NCBI GenBank assembly: GCA_036500345.1
Contig: DASYCE010000006.1
Location: 1-64,000, forward strand
DNA: 64,000 nt
Source: Gemmatimonadales bacterium
GTDB lineage: Bacteria; Gemmatimonadota; Gemmatimonadetes; Gemmatimonadales; GWC2-71-9
Direction of reading: 5' to 3'
Shown here: piece after piece, positions 25,642 to 34,500 of the stretch
Layout: every line of letters starts with the position of its first letter
How positions within the stretch are numbered: position 1 is the first letter of the stretch
Program-made: the position numbers and the translations under genes
The notes under the pieces: model-generated
Database searches by the model: none
The model's input: the letters and a program-made list of their open reading frames with translations, nothing else
Told to the model about the DNA's origin: nothing

Positions 25642-26082
25642 CACGATCTCCTGGAGAAGGCGCACTGGACGCCCCAATCTCACCCGATCGTTCGCAGGGG
25701 GTGTGATGGAATTGTGCGGGCCGTGAGCGGACCTTGTCCGCGGCGTCCCGCTTGATGTCCGCAGTCGCCCGCACCTGTCCCGCATAAGCGCCGCAACGCC
25801 GGAACCGGCGCCGGCACCCGATCCGGTACCGGCACCCGTTCCATCGCCATCGCCGGTACCGGTGTCAGTGCAACCGCCGGGATCCCCCATTGACCCGGCG
25901 AAGCAGGTGTCATGATGCATCGCCCGCTGCGGCCGCAGCGGCAGCAGAAGAGACGGCGTGCGGATCAGGTCATCGATTCGCACGCCGGCCTCGTTGTTAA
26001 TTACATTCACGTCGACCTGAATCGTCTCCGTCCCGAACCTTGACGAATGGTACCAGCCGCGCTGATTGATCCCCACCGGCCG
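25642..26082. other. 441-bp gap with low-complexity GGTACCGGC-rich tract and palindromes
   Basis: Holds the promoter of the leftward DUF442 gene and probably that of the rightward lipoprotein. Visible structures are the perfect hairpin GCGGAC-CTT-GTCCGC at 25727-25741 and a low-complexity run of alternating GGTACC/GGCACC-like units at about 25799-25866. In one top-strand frame that run reads as Pro/Ala/Val-rich, and on the bottom strand as Gly/Thr-rich. A 42-codon top-strand frame (25912-26042) exists, but no convincing gene. Confidence 0.5.
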
Positions 26083-26874
26083 ATGCTGCAGCGACTGATC
26101 TGCGCGGTCGTGCCGTGCCTGCTCGCGGCCTGCGCCCACAATCCGCCGTTGACCTTCGACGCCGGACTGAGACACGTGGTGCCACGTCCATATGGCCTCC
26201 ACTCGGAGCCCACTGACGGCACTGATCGCCTCGGGTTCGCTCCCCTTGAATCGTCCGCGCTGCCACCCGGCGAACGCGAGATCCGCCTGGAGATCGATTG
26301 CGGTGGCTGTACTCCGAAGTATGTCTTTCGCATCCGGACCGCCGACCATCGCGCAGTCGGCGAGGCGTATCTGCTTGAGGGGCATTTTGCTCCGGATCCA
26401 GGAGACACGGCCGGGGCGCGACAATTCCGCGAAGTCGAGGCACGCAACGACAGTGACCGTCGCGTCTTTCGCTGCGGACCGTGGATCCGCAGAGGGGATG
26501 GAGAACTCGAGGGTTGCAGGATCGGCGCTCCGATCAACTGGCACCACGTATTACGCTTGCTCGACCAGAGCGGTGTCCTGCGTGCAGTGGTCGACACTGG
26601 ATACGACCCCGAGCCCCCCGGTTATCGCTTCATCAAGCCGGGCGGGCGAGATCCTGTCACCGGCGTCGATCTCCTGCCGATCGTGCAACGGCCGCCATGC
26701 CGAGACATCACCGGAGAATCACTGTTTATCGAGATGCTTGATGGCATCCACTACGGCACGGCGACCTTCTCGTGCCTCGACGTGCACGGGCCGCCGGGAA
26801 CGGAGCATGATCGCGCGCGGCGATTGCGTGATCAGCTGGCCAATCTGCTACCGCGTCCGACCTGGGATAATTGA
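26083..26874 (+). CDS. Lipoprotein of unknown function
   Basis: A 263-residue protein beginning MLQRLICAVVPCLLAAC: a lipoprotein signal peptide with lipobox LAAC, so the mature protein would be anchored at Cys 17. The mature sequence has a paired-cysteine strand (IDCGGCTPKY), several charged beta-strand segments and further cysteines at RCGPW, GCRIG, PPCRD and SCLDV, compatible with periplasmic disulfides. I recognise no family. ATG 26083 is preferred to GTG 26047 because it starts the signal peptide. The gene converges on the DUF2911 lipoprotein gene, 13 bp away. Confidence 0.7.
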   Translation: MLQRLICAVVPCLLAACAHNPPLTFDAGLRHVVPRPYGLHSEPTDGTDRLGFAPLESSALPPGEREIRLEIDCGGCTPKYVFRIRTADHRAVGEAYLLEGHFAPDPGDTAGARQFREVEARNDSDRRVFRCGPWIRRGDGELEGCRIGAPINWHHVLRLLDQSGVLRAVVDTGYDPEPPGYRFIKPGGRDPVTGVDLLPIVQRPPCRDITGESLFIEMLDGIHYGTATFSCLDVHGPPGTEHDRARRLRDQLANLLPRPTWDN

Positions 26875-26887
26875 CGCCGGCGCCGAT

Positions 26888-28105
26888 CTACTGCACCACG
26901 ATCGGCGCCGTCCACCGGAACGACCCCCACTCCAGCACCATCGTGCCGTGGCGCGCATCGCCCGGCACGATCGACATGGTGAATTCCTCGACCGGTGCCG
27001 ACATCGTTCCCACAACCAGCGGTCGCCGGCCGAGATCGTACTTCGGGTTGTACTCCGTTCCCCACTGGCCGTACTGCGTGTTGACGATCAGGTCGACTTC
27101 ACTCTTCGTCGGCACCGTCCAGAGCGTGTAGGTCCCTGGCGCCAGCTGCATTCCCGCCAGCGTCATCGGCGCGGTGGCGGTGAATTGCGTCGCGGCGTTG
27201 GCACCGGTGCGCCAAACGTCACCGTATCGCACGATATTGCCGAGGAGGACGCGGCCGCGCATCAACGGGCGCCCGTAATCGACGGAGATCGTGTCGTGAC
27301 CGATCACGCCGCGCGCCGTGTCGCGCACGCTGAGTTGCGTCGGGCCACCCTTCGCCGCCTCCTCGGCCGCGAATCGCGCACCGATCGCCTCCACATCCGG
27401 AAGCGAATCGGTGAGGCGCCGGACTTCCACCTTGTACGTCGTTCCCGCGCCCGAATAGGTGAGCATCCGGTGCGCCGAGTCGAAGGTCGCGGTGGCGGTT
27501 CCCGAGAGCCAGTCGTGGCTCAATGATGCTCGGCCGTTGCCAAGGATGCGCACCACGCCGCGATGCAGCGAGAAGCGGTCGAACTCCCGATCGATGTAGT
27601 ACTGACGCAGCCTGATCGTCCCGCCGACCGGCGTTGACGGCGCGCTGGCGAACGCGGCCGCAAAGTAGAGATCGGTGAGCGAGTACATCTGCTCCAGTTG
27701 CGGCATCGCCAGCATCCCGCCGGGGTCCTGGTTGATGCGCACCACGCCGGTGCTGTCGGTCTTCACGATCCGGATTGCCTTCTTCGAGACATCCGCCACC
27801 ACATGTCGCAGCCGCTCCTGCGGCGGCTCGCTCGGTGTCCGGATATCCATCTCGAGGTGGCGAATGCTTCCATCCGACGCGAGCCGGATCTCTGTATGAC
27901 GCCGCCGCACCCGCGGGAAGCGATCGACTTCATCGCTTGTGAGCCGGTTCCCGGTGCGGGTGACGCTTTCGATCGAAACGGTGTCGTTGCCGAGGAGCGC
28001 GACGAAGCCGTAGCGCGTTGGCGCGGCGGAGGAGCCGCATCCCGCCAGGAGGATCATGGCTGCGAGCGAGCGGGCGCACAGGACGTTGCGGGAATGGAGC
28101 GGCAC
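26888..28105 (-). CDS. DUF2911-domain lipoprotein
   Basis: A 405-residue exported lipoprotein starting at GTG 28105. The signal peptide runs to lipobox LLAGC. The N-terminal half (about 25-230) is a beta-rich region of unknown type. The C-terminal half (about 265-405) is DUF2911, recognised from VDYGRPLMRGR, YGDVWRTGANAATQFT, LAPGTYTLWTVP and the final strand EWGSFRWTAPIVV. DUF2911 proteins are common in Bacteroidota, Acidobacteriota and Gemmatimonadota and have no established function. The frame reaches further upstream (to 28714), but that extension overlaps the divergent DinB gene and is a shadow. Confidence 0.85.
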   Translation of the reverse strand: MPLHSRNVLCARSLAAMILLAGCGSSAAPTRYGFVALLGNDTVSIESVTRTGNRLTSDEVDRFPRVRRRHTEIRLASDGSIRHLEMDIRTPSEPPQERLRHVVADVSKKAIRIVKTDSTGVVRINQDPGGMLAMPQLEQMYSLTDLYFAAAFASAPSTPVGGTIRLRQYYIDREFDRFSLHRGVVRILGNGRASLSHDWLSGTATATFDSAHRMLTYSGAGTTYKVEVRRLTDSLPDVEAIGARFAAEEAAKGGPTQLSVRDTARGVIGHDTISVDYGRPLMRGRVLLGNIVRYGDVWRTGANAATQFTATAPMTLAGMQLAPGTYTLWTVPTKSEVDLIVNTQYGQWGTEYNPKYDLGRRPLVVGTMSAPVEEFTMSIVPGDARHGTMVLEWGSFRWTAPIVVQ

Positions 28106-28264
28106 GAGAGCTCTCGGAAGAAGGAAGCCGGGATGAAATGTCTCGGGCCCTGTGGCCGATGCGGGAGGTTGGTGGTTTGGAAGGCGTAAGAGCGATCGAG
28201 GAGTATCTTTTTCGACCTCCTGCGAGTCATTCCGGTGCGCCACAGACCTGAAAGAGAGGGGACC

Positions 28265-28747
28265 ATGAGTACACGAAGCGATGGACATGCGGAGACGCTG
28301 CTCCGAGGCGCCCGTGACCTGGCGACACTCGTCGCCGGCCTGTCCGATGCCGAATGGCAGACACCGATTCCCCACGACGGCCGCACCGTTGGCGTGGTGG
28401 TTCATCACGTCGCCAGTGTCTATCCGATCGAGATCCAGCTGGCGCTTGCGCTGGCTGCAGGCAAGCCGGTCACCGGTGTGACCTGGGACGTGATCGCCGC
28501 GATGAACGCCGCGCATGCGAACGACAACAAGGGATGCACCAAGGCGGAAGCGCTGGAAGTGCTTCGCGTCAACAGTGCGGAAGCCGCGGAGGCGATTCGC
28601 GGACTCAGTGATGCACAGCTCGACTCGGCGGCACCGATCTAGTTGTACGCCGACGCGCCGCTGACCTGTCAGTTCATGCTCGAGGATCACGCGGTGCGCC
28701 ACAGCTACCATCACCTGGGCAAGATTCGCAGCGCGCTCGGGCGATGA
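28265..28747 (+). pseudogene. DinB-family gene interrupted by an in-frame amber codon
   Basis: From ATG 28265 (after GAGAGGG) the frame encodes a DinB-like helix bundle: LLRGARDLATLVAGLSDAEW, VGVVVHHVAS (metal His) and two further helices to DSAAPI. It then meets TAG at 28640-28642. The same frame continues for 34 codons with well-matched family sequence (LYADAPLTCQFMLEDH, HSYHHLGKI), including the terminal His-x-x-His-His metal site, ending at TGA 28745. Without the tail the protein lacks two of three ligands. A single substitution probably killed it; amber suppression is the less likely alternative. The terminal TGA overlaps the next ATG (ATGA). Confidence 0.85.
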
Positions 28748-29373
28748 TCGGGTCGGAGACTCTCCGCGGCTCGGGCGCTCCGGCGCCCGCGTCGTGGTAC
28801 CCGCCGATCGCCGCGCCTGCGACGGCTGGCGCGGCGGGGCGCATCCTTGTTGCGCTGTCGGCGTGCGTCTTCGTCGGTGTCACGACGCTTCACGCGCAGA
28901 GCGATTCCGCTCGCGTTACGGCGATGGTCGGTTGTTACCGGCTGCACATCGACGCTCCGACGCAGCAGGATCCCCAGATCTTCCGGCTTGACGCCGGGCG
29001 TCCGCTCGCGCGACTGCCGATGCTGCACCGAATGAACGACGGTCTTCGTCGCGTCCTTCACGATCATCCGCCGCCGCCGTTCGACACCGCTACGGCGTTT
29101 GGGAATTGGCGGCGGGTCATCCCCGACCGGTGGCTTCGGGCTCCTGAGCAGATCGAGGATTGGGGATGGAGCACTGCGTGGCAGATCAAGGGCGACACCT
29201 TGCAGATCAACTGGTCGAGCGGGTTTGATGTAATCACGTTCAACTTTCTCATCGCCAGCGACACACTGCGTGGCACCAGTCACTCCAGAGGTGATCAGGT
29301 TGGAACCGAATCAACGGTCGGCGCCTCGGCGTGGCGGACGAGCTGCCCGAGCGGAATGACTGGCGGCTCCTGA
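28744..29373 (+). CDS. Exported protein of unknown function
   Basis: A 209-residue protein from ATG 28744, overlapping the DinB stop by 4 bp. A Pro/Ala-rich N-terminus of about 30 residues precedes a hydrophobic segment (ILVALSACVFVGVTTLHAQ), so the true start may be later, although no clear internal ATG exists before the hydrophobic stretch. The mature part begins DSARVTAMVGCYRL and is rich in Trp and beta-strand residues (NWRRVIPDRWLR, DWGWSTAWQI, FDVITFNFLIA), like small lipocalin-shaped proteins. No family is recognised. It is probably co-transcribed with the broken DinB gene. Confidence 0.6.
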   Translation: MIGSETLRGSGAPAPASWYPPIAAPATAGAAGRILVALSACVFVGVTTLHAQSDSARVTAMVGCYRLHIDAPTQQDPQIFRLDAGRPLARLPMLHRMNDGLRRVLHDHPPPPFDTATAFGNWRRVIPDRWLRAPEQIEDWGWSTAWQIKGDTLQINWSSGFDVITFNFLIASDTLRGTSHSRGDQVGTESTVGASAWRTSCPSGMTGGS

Positions 29374-29407
29374 GGCGGCACCCGGAGCGGCGCGGCGTCC
29401 GGGGGCG

Positions 29408-29413
29408 TATATT
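29408..29413 (+). promoter_or_regulatory. Possible -10 element TATATT
   Basis: AT-rich hexamer 28 nt before ATG 29442 in a GC-rich gap; flanks resemble those of the element before 5798. No convincing -35. Confidence 0.3.
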
Positions 29414-29441
29414 CTCCACCCCCACCGAAAAGCCGAGCGGT

Positions 29442-29774
29442 ATGGATCTCATGGCGTTTCAGCGCGTGCGATCGGCGCTGCACGAGCTTGAAGAAGATCC
29501 GGCCTACATCGAACTGGTGACGCCTCCGATCGCCTGCCCGGAGTGCAGTCGGTTCTGGCGCGCCCTCAACCTCGCCACGACACGGGCAATGATTCTCGAC
29601 CCCAATCCGGCGAACGAGCCAGAATTGCGCGATCGACTTCGCGACTTGCACGTTCTCGCCGTGGGACAGCTCGCGCCATTCTCCCGGTACATCGACGCCG
29701 CAGTGGCGGCGCTCGATGCGTGCCAGCTGCCGCCGCACCACGCCCGGAGCGACGACCCTCCCATTCATCCGTGA
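29442..29774 (+). CDS. Small cytoplasmic CPEC-motif protein, unknown function
   Basis: A 110-residue protein from ATG 29442 with a helical, acidic N-terminus (ALHELEEDPAYIEL), a CPEC motif near residue 32, a long Leu/Arg-rich helix pair (ELRDRLRDLHVLAVG) and a proline-rich tail with paired histidines. CPEC plus the late cysteine and histidines could bind zinc, but only one CxxC is present. No signal peptide. The next gene starts 24 nt after its stop. Unrecognised family. Confidence 0.55.
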   Translation: MDLMAFQRVRSALHELEEDPAYIELVTPPIACPECSRFWRALNLATTRAMILDPNPANEPELRDRLRDLHVLAVGQLAPFSRYIDAAVAALDACQLPPHHARSDDPPIHP

Positions 29775-29797
29775 CAGCACTCAATCAGGAGGGATCG

Positions 29798-30172
29798 GTG
29801 GAGCTTCGCCTCGGAGTGATTCGATCGGTGGTCGTCGCGCTCTGCTGCACTGCGGCATCGCTGCACGCCCAGGTCGGTCTGCACGCACCGAAGCAACCCG
29901 TCGACACCGCGCCGGCGCCGACCTTGTTCGACCTCCGTCCGCCATCGGCCGATCTCCCTGCAAGCCCGCTCGCCCGCACCTGGCCGTTCGTCATCATCCG
30001 GCCTGCGCGACCGACTGTATGGCACTGCCCGATGCCGGTGATCGCGCTCGACTCGACGGCGCGCGACCGGATGCCGATCATCCGGCACGACAGCAGCCAC
30101 AGCGAGCGGATGCCGGTTGCGAGCGGCGGATGTGTCAACGACCTGCAGCGCAAAAGGGAGCCGCACCGGTGA
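29798..30172 (+). CDS. Small exported protein of unknown function
   Basis: A 124-residue protein. GTG 29798 is chosen because it follows a strong AGGAGG (about 5 nt spacing) and opens a signal peptide (MELRLGVIRSVVVALCCTAASLHAQ); GTG 29771, overlapping the previous stop, is an alternative. The mature part is Pro/Arg-rich with little predicted structure and two cysteines. No homologue comes to mind. It ends 46 bp before the convergent DUF5916 gene. Together with 28744 and 29442 it forms an unexplained three-gene set. Confidence 0.55.
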   Translation: MELRLGVIRSVVVALCCTAASLHAQVGLHAPKQPVDTAPAPTLFDLRPPSADLPASPLARTWPFVIIRPARPTVWHCPMPVIALDSTARDRMPIIRHDSSHSERMPVASGGCVNDLQRKREPHR

Positions 30173-30218
30173 AACCGGTCTCGCTCTGCGCGCGCGGAGT
30201 TCTCCCGTCACCTGCGAC

Positions 30219-32573
30219 TCACTTCCGGAAGAGATAGCTCAGCTTCACGAAGAAAGCGTCAGTGGTCCGCGCGAGCCCGCGAAAGGTGAACGGCGCAGGA
30301 TCATCGTAGCTGCTGCCATACCCCGCGAAGATCACCGTCCCCGGGACCGGCCGGTACGAGAAGAGCCAGTTCAGGTCGAAGACGTTGCTCGACGATGCGG
30401 CGGTGCGTGTGAATCTTCCGCTGACTGGATCGCGCAGCAGGATCGGCGCGTTGGTGCGCGACTCATCTCGCAGCGAGTCGACCTGGCTCGCTGTGTACTG
30501 TCCGATCACCCGCACGAAGACCGCGCGGGAAAGCTGGTACTCCACCTTGAGCTGCGGTATCCGCGTCAACTGCGCCAGTGATCCGTCGGTGCGGCGATTC
30601 ACCTGCGCGTGATTGTAGATCAGTTCGCTTCGAATCCGGTCTGTCGGCCGCCAGGTCACGTCCACGATGCTGAGCAGGATCTCCGCCGGTGCCCACTCCA
30701 GGAAGTTCTCGTCATGATGGGTGAGCACGAACGCCGAGAGCGAGAAATGCTGGAACTGCGGCGTGGCGATGTTGCCGCCCAGGTCAAGATTGGTGATGTG
30801 CGGCTGCCCGGTGAACGGCACCGTATCGAGCGCCGTCGTCCCCGGGACCCGTTCCTCGATCCAGTAGGTGGTGAAGAGTGATCCGGGATAACCGAACTTC
30901 TCGATCGAGATCCCGGTCCCCACCTGCCAGCCGCCCTTGAGGGTGAACCCGAACGAGAAGTCCGCCTGCCGATCGTCATGCGAGATCGATTGTGTCGGCC
31001 GTCCCCAGTCGTTGATCCGGTCGCCAAGAAAGACATTGGCATTGAAGCTCTCCATCAGCGACCCGGGGCGGCCGGCGAGCGTGACGCTCGGAATGAGATT
31101 GGTGGTGATGAAGCCTGTGTTCGAGAGGAATCCGCTCGACGCCTGGAAGCGCCCGTCGACGCCGTACGACTGGACGCGGAGACCAAACTCTTTCCCGGCG
31201 TAGTTCGCAGTCGCCTTCCACATCGGCGCCCAGACGATCGGCGCCGTGGCGGTATCGCGTGTTGCGCTGGCACCGCCCTGCATCGTGACATCCCACGCCC
31301 CACCCAGTACCACACGTCCGTCGACCGCGCCGACGCGATTGAAGTTCGACCCATCGATGCGATCGGTATAGACCATGCCGATGGTATTCTGGCCGCCGAT
31401 ATTCCGCCGCAGTCGCAGCGCATTGAGGACCGGATGCGTCGAGTCGATTGACGCCACCGTACCATCGACACCGGAAAGGAGCGCGACCGTCGTCGAACCG
31501 ACGGCACCGGTGACCTTGATCGCGGCCGACGGGTCAACGAGCCGGCGCGTGTAGATCAACTGCACCGGCGTGTTGAACAACTCCAATCCGTCGAGAAAGA
31601 ACGGCCGCTTCTCCGGATAGAAGCTCGACGTGCGTGGATCGAGCTGGAGCTGCGGCACGTCGGCCTCGACCTGAGAGAAGTCTGGCCGCACCGTTCCCGC
31701 GACCGACAGCGTCGGAGTCGCTCCCCACCGCACCGTGGTGCCGACCCGCGGATCGCCGCCGCTGTAATTCCAGCGCGATCCCTGCGGCGATCCGGCCGTC
31801 GTGCTCGTGACTTCCGGTGTGACGTCGAGGACGAGACCGCGATGCAGGCCGGTGAGGCCGGTGAGCGTGCCGGATTGTGCGAGAAATGACGGCTGCGCCT
31901 GGAGCACCCGGGTCCACGTTTCCTGGTGCCCGGTCGCCTGGACCACGCGGATCACGTTGATCCCCCAGTCCTGCGGGTCGCGCGCCTGGTACCGCAGGCT
32001 CTTGAATGGAATCCGGATTTCGACATCGTACCCCGAGCTGGTGAGGCGCCCCTTCGAGGTGTACACAAAGTCGGGATTGAAGTCGACGACGAACGCGCCG
32101 GTCTGCGACGAGTTGGTGATGTCGATGTTGTGTCGCGGCGCATCACTCAGCATCCCGTCGGACTGCACGCCGAGTGGATTGACGCCGAAGGTGAACGCCT
32201 GGCGGCGATCGCCCTGCGGATCGAGGATCACTTCGACGTAGTCGTCGCCTGCGATCCTGTCGCGATCGGCGAGCGTGGCGCGGACGGAGGCCGAGTCCTG
32301 TCGGGCGTGAATCCCGAAGTAGATCGCGGTTGGTGAATACCACACCAGCACGACCGTCGAGTCATCCGCGGGGCGGTTGTCGGTCGGCACGTACTGGAAG
32401 AATCCGCGCAGCACCGCCGCATGCGACCACTGCGGTTCGTCGAATCGTCCGTCGATCATCACACCGGAATCGGCGGCACGAGGAATCGCCACCCGCGGTG
32501 CCGTGGAATCGGATTGCACCACGGCGAGCGCGGCGAGGAGAATCAGCATGGTGCCACAATAGGCCACCGCCAA
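30219..32573 (-). CDS. DUF5916 outer-membrane protein with N-terminal family-9-like carbohydrate-binding domain
   Basis: About 784 residues. After an N-terminal hydrophobic segment, residues roughly 25-180 form a CBM9-like domain (GVMIDGRFDEPQWSHA, YFGIHARQD, DDYVEVILDPQGD). The remainder is the DUF5916 beta-barrel: repeated amphipathic strands, YPEKRPFFLDGLELF, and a C-terminal aromatic ending in YLFRK, as in outer-membrane barrels. Family members are usually annotated near secretion or TonB genes; function unknown. The start is unsettled: the frame is open to 32681, ATG 32549 lacks a basic n-region, and TTG 32573 follows a run of arginines. Divergent from the sensor kinase gene. Confidence 0.82.
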   Translation of the reverse strand: MAVAYCGTMLILLAALAVVQSDSTAPRVAIPRAADSGVMIDGRFDEPQWSHAAVLRGFFQYVPTDNRPADDSTVVLVWYSPTAIYFGIHARQDSASVRATLADRDRIAGDDYVEVILDPQGDRRQAFTFGVNPLGVQSDGMLSDAPRHNIDITNSSQTGAFVVDFNPDFVYTSKGRLTSSGYDVEIRIPFKSLRYQARDPQDWGINVIRVVQATGHQETWTRVLQAQPSFLAQSGTLTGLTGLHRGLVLDVTPEVTSTTAGSPQGSRWNYSGGDPRVGTTVRWGATPTLSVAGTVRPDFSQVEADVPQLQLDPRTSSFYPEKRPFFLDGLELFNTPVQLIYTRRLVDPSAAIKVTGAVGSTTVALLSGVDGTVASIDSTHPVLNALRLRRNIGGQNTIGMVYTDRIDGSNFNRVGAVDGRVVLGGAWDVTMQGGASATRDTATAPIVWAPMWKATANYAGKEFGLRVQSYGVDGRFQASSGFLSNTGFITTNLIPSVTLAGRPGSLMESFNANVFLGDRINDWGRPTQSISHDDRQADFSFGFTLKGGWQVGTGISIEKFGYPGSLFTTYWIEERVPGTTALDTVPFTGQPHITNLDLGGNIATPQFQHFSLSAFVLTHHDENFLEWAPAEILLSIVDVTWRPTDRIRSELIYNHAQVNRRTDGSLAQLTRIPQLKVEYQLSRAVFVRVIGQYTASQVDSLRDESRTNAPILLRDPVSGRFTRTAASSSNVFDLNWLFSYRPVPGTVIFAGYGSSYDDPAPFTFRGLARTTDAFFVKLSYLFRK

Positions 32574-32686
32574 TCGCCGGCGCCACGCATGTTGCGCCGC
32601 CGGTGCCGATTGCGTGCTGAGTGGTCCCGTTGGCGTGATGGATGGTGCCGGTTGCTCCACTGCTCTGCGCGCACCATACATTACTC

Positions 32687-33733
32687 ATGGCTTCGCTCCG
32701 GACTGGTTCGTGGCGCATCGTGGCGCTGGCGCTCTTCGCCGGCGTCTTTCTCACCGCGCAGCCGATGCTCATGAACGAAGCCGTCGGGCATCACATGACG
32801 CTCCGCAATGTGGTGCTGGAGATGCTCTTCTGGGTCGTCTGGGCCGGGTACACGCCAATTGTTCTCGCCGCAGCCAATCGTTGGCCTCTCGGTCTGGACA
32901 TTCGCGCGCGTGAGCTGGTGCCGCACGTCGTGGTATCGGTCGTCCTGTCGCCGATCGCCGATTACACCTACATCGCGCTCGTGCCGACGTGGCGTCTGCT
33001 CACCGGTCACCTGACGCTGGCGCAGTACCCGGCGCAATTCACCAATCTCGGCGGCGCCCAGATCTGGGGTTTCTTCATGGGGATGCTCTACTACTGGGCC
33101 CTCCTCGTGCTGCTGACGACCTTCCGCTTTCGCGCCCTGTACGCCGACACCGAACGCGCGCTGACGGCTAGCAAGCTCGATGCGTTGCGATCGCAGCTGC
33201 GGCCCCACTTTCTCTTCAACACGCTCAATGCGATCTCGGTCCTCGCGCGGCAGGACCCCGACAAGGCGCAACAGATGCTGTTGCGGTTGTCGTCCCTGCT
33301 GCGCCGCAGCCTCGACGAGACCGCGCACGAGGTGCCGCTGCGCCAGGAACTGGCATTTCTCGACGACTATCTCGACATCCAGCGCGTCCGGTTTGGCGAC
33401 AAGCTCCAGGTTCGCATGGACATCGATCCGGCGGTGATGGACGTGCGGGTGCCGGTCTTCCTCCTCCAGCCGCTGGTCGAGAATTCGCTGCAGCACGGCG
33501 TCGCCGATGACGGCTCGTCGTTCGTCGCGATCGACGCGACCGAGCGCGACGGCACGTTGCTGCTCCTGTTGACCGACGACGGCGTGCGCGCCGCGTCTCC
33601 TGGCGCGAAAGTCGGTGTCGGGCTGGGAAACACCCGCTCGCGGCTGGAACATCTGTACGGCGGGCGTGCGTCGATCGAGGTCGTCCCGCGACGGGGGCAC
33701 GGGACGCAGGTCGACATCCGGATTCCGCTGTGA
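32687..33733 (+). CDS. LytS/YpdA-type sensor histidine kinase
   Basis: Membrane sensor kinase of 348 residues in the PF06580 (His_kinase) class. Four transmembrane helices occupy about 10-150. A short coiled linker leads to the phosphoacceptor motif LRSQLRPHFLFNTLNAIS (the family's His in RPHFLFN) and then the ATPase domain with PLVENSLQHG (N box) and GVGLGNTRSRL (G box). ATG 32687 is chosen over GTG 32642, which would add polar sequence before TM1. GTGA overlap with the LytTR regulator at 33730 shows they are a cognate pair. No sensory domain beyond the TM bundle is visible. Confidence 0.93.
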   Translation: MASLRTGSWRIVALALFAGVFLTAQPMLMNEAVGHHMTLRNVVLEMLFWVVWAGYTPIVLAAANRWPLGLDIRARELVPHVVVSVVLSPIADYTYIALVPTWRLLTGHLTLAQYPAQFTNLGGAQIWGFFMGMLYYWALLVLLTTFRFRALYADTERALTASKLDALRSQLRPHFLFNTLNAISVLARQDPDKAQQMLLRLSSLLRRSLDETAHEVPLRQELAFLDDYLDIQRVRFGDKLQVRMDIDPAVMDVRVPVFLLQPLVENSLQHGVADDGSSFVAIDATERDGTLLLLLTDDGVRAASPGAKVGVGLGNTRSRLEHLYGGRASIEVVPRRGHGTQVDIRIPL

Positions 33734-34500
33734 AGCTCCTCATCGTCGACGACGAACCGCTGGCACGGCAGGGGCTTCGTCGGGAGATCAGTCGCCTTCC
33801 CGGGACGGTGATCGTCGGCGAATGTGGCACGCGTGCCGAGGCGGTGACGGCGATCGTCGAACGCCGGCCCGACGTGGTGCTGCTCGATATCCAGCTGGGT
33901 CGCGGCACCGCGTTCGAGATCATCGAGGAGATCGGCGCCGAGGTGATGCCGGTGGTGATCTTCGTCACGGCGTACGACCGGCATGCGATCAAGGCGTTCG
34001 AGGTGCACGCGCTCGACTATCTCCTCAAGCCGGTCGATCCCGAGCGGCTGCGCGATGCGATCGATCGTGCGTCGATGCAGATCGCGCGTGAACCGCGGCG
34101 CGGCAGTGCGGGCCGGCTCGAGGCGGTGATCGATGCGGTGGGTCCCTCGCCCGCTCAAGGGACTCCCCTCTCACGCCTCGTTGTGCGCGACGGCGAGCGG
34201 CTGGTCTTCGTCGATGCCGGGAAGGTCGAATGGGTCGAAAGCGCCGGGAATCAGGTCCGCGTGCATGCCGGCGGCCGGAGCTACACGCTGCGCACCACGA
34301 TGGACCGGCTCGAGCGCAGGCTCGCCAGCCGCGGCGATTTCATCCGGGTACGACGTTCGGCGCTGGTGAATATCCGCGCTGTCTCGGCGCTCGAACGGTA
34401 CGCCAAGGGGATGTACACCGTCCGGCTGACCAGCGGTGCGACAGTCACATCGAGCCGCTATCACCAGGAGAACCTGCGGAAGCTGATTACTCCCGCCTGA
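33730..34500 (+). CDS. LytTR-family response regulator
   Basis: A 256-residue cytoplasmic transcription factor. The receiver domain (1-120) has the acidic pair DDE, phosphoacceptor Asp in VVLLDIQ, Thr/Ala in FVTAYD and Lys in YLLKPVD. The LytTR DNA-binding domain (about 150-255) begins RLVVRDGERLVFV and includes VEWVESAGNQVRVH and FIRVRRSALVN. The start overlaps the LytS-type kinase gene, and the last 14 bp overlap the convergent ADOP permease gene (34487-36928). LytTR proteins usually bind pairs of 9-10 bp direct repeats; its targets are not apparent here. Confidence 0.94.
   Translation: MKLLIVDDEPLARQGLRREISRLPGTVIVGECGTRAEAVTAIVERRPDVVLLDIQLGRGTAFEIIEEIGAEVMPVVIFVTAYDRHAIKAFEVHALDYLLKPVDPERLRDAIDRASMQIAREPRRGSAGRLEAVIDAVGPSPAQGTPLSRLVVRDGERLVFVDAGKVEWVESAGNQVRVHAGGRSYTLRTTMDRLERRLASRGDFIRVRRSALVNIRAVSALERYAKGMYTVRLTSGATVTSSRYHQENLRKLITPA

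Noticed and set aside
25912-26042. 42-codon top-strand frame in the 25.6-26.1 kb gap
   Set aside because: Highly basic, no Shine-Dalgarno, and a competing bottom-strand frame is equally open; probably noise in a low-complexity region.
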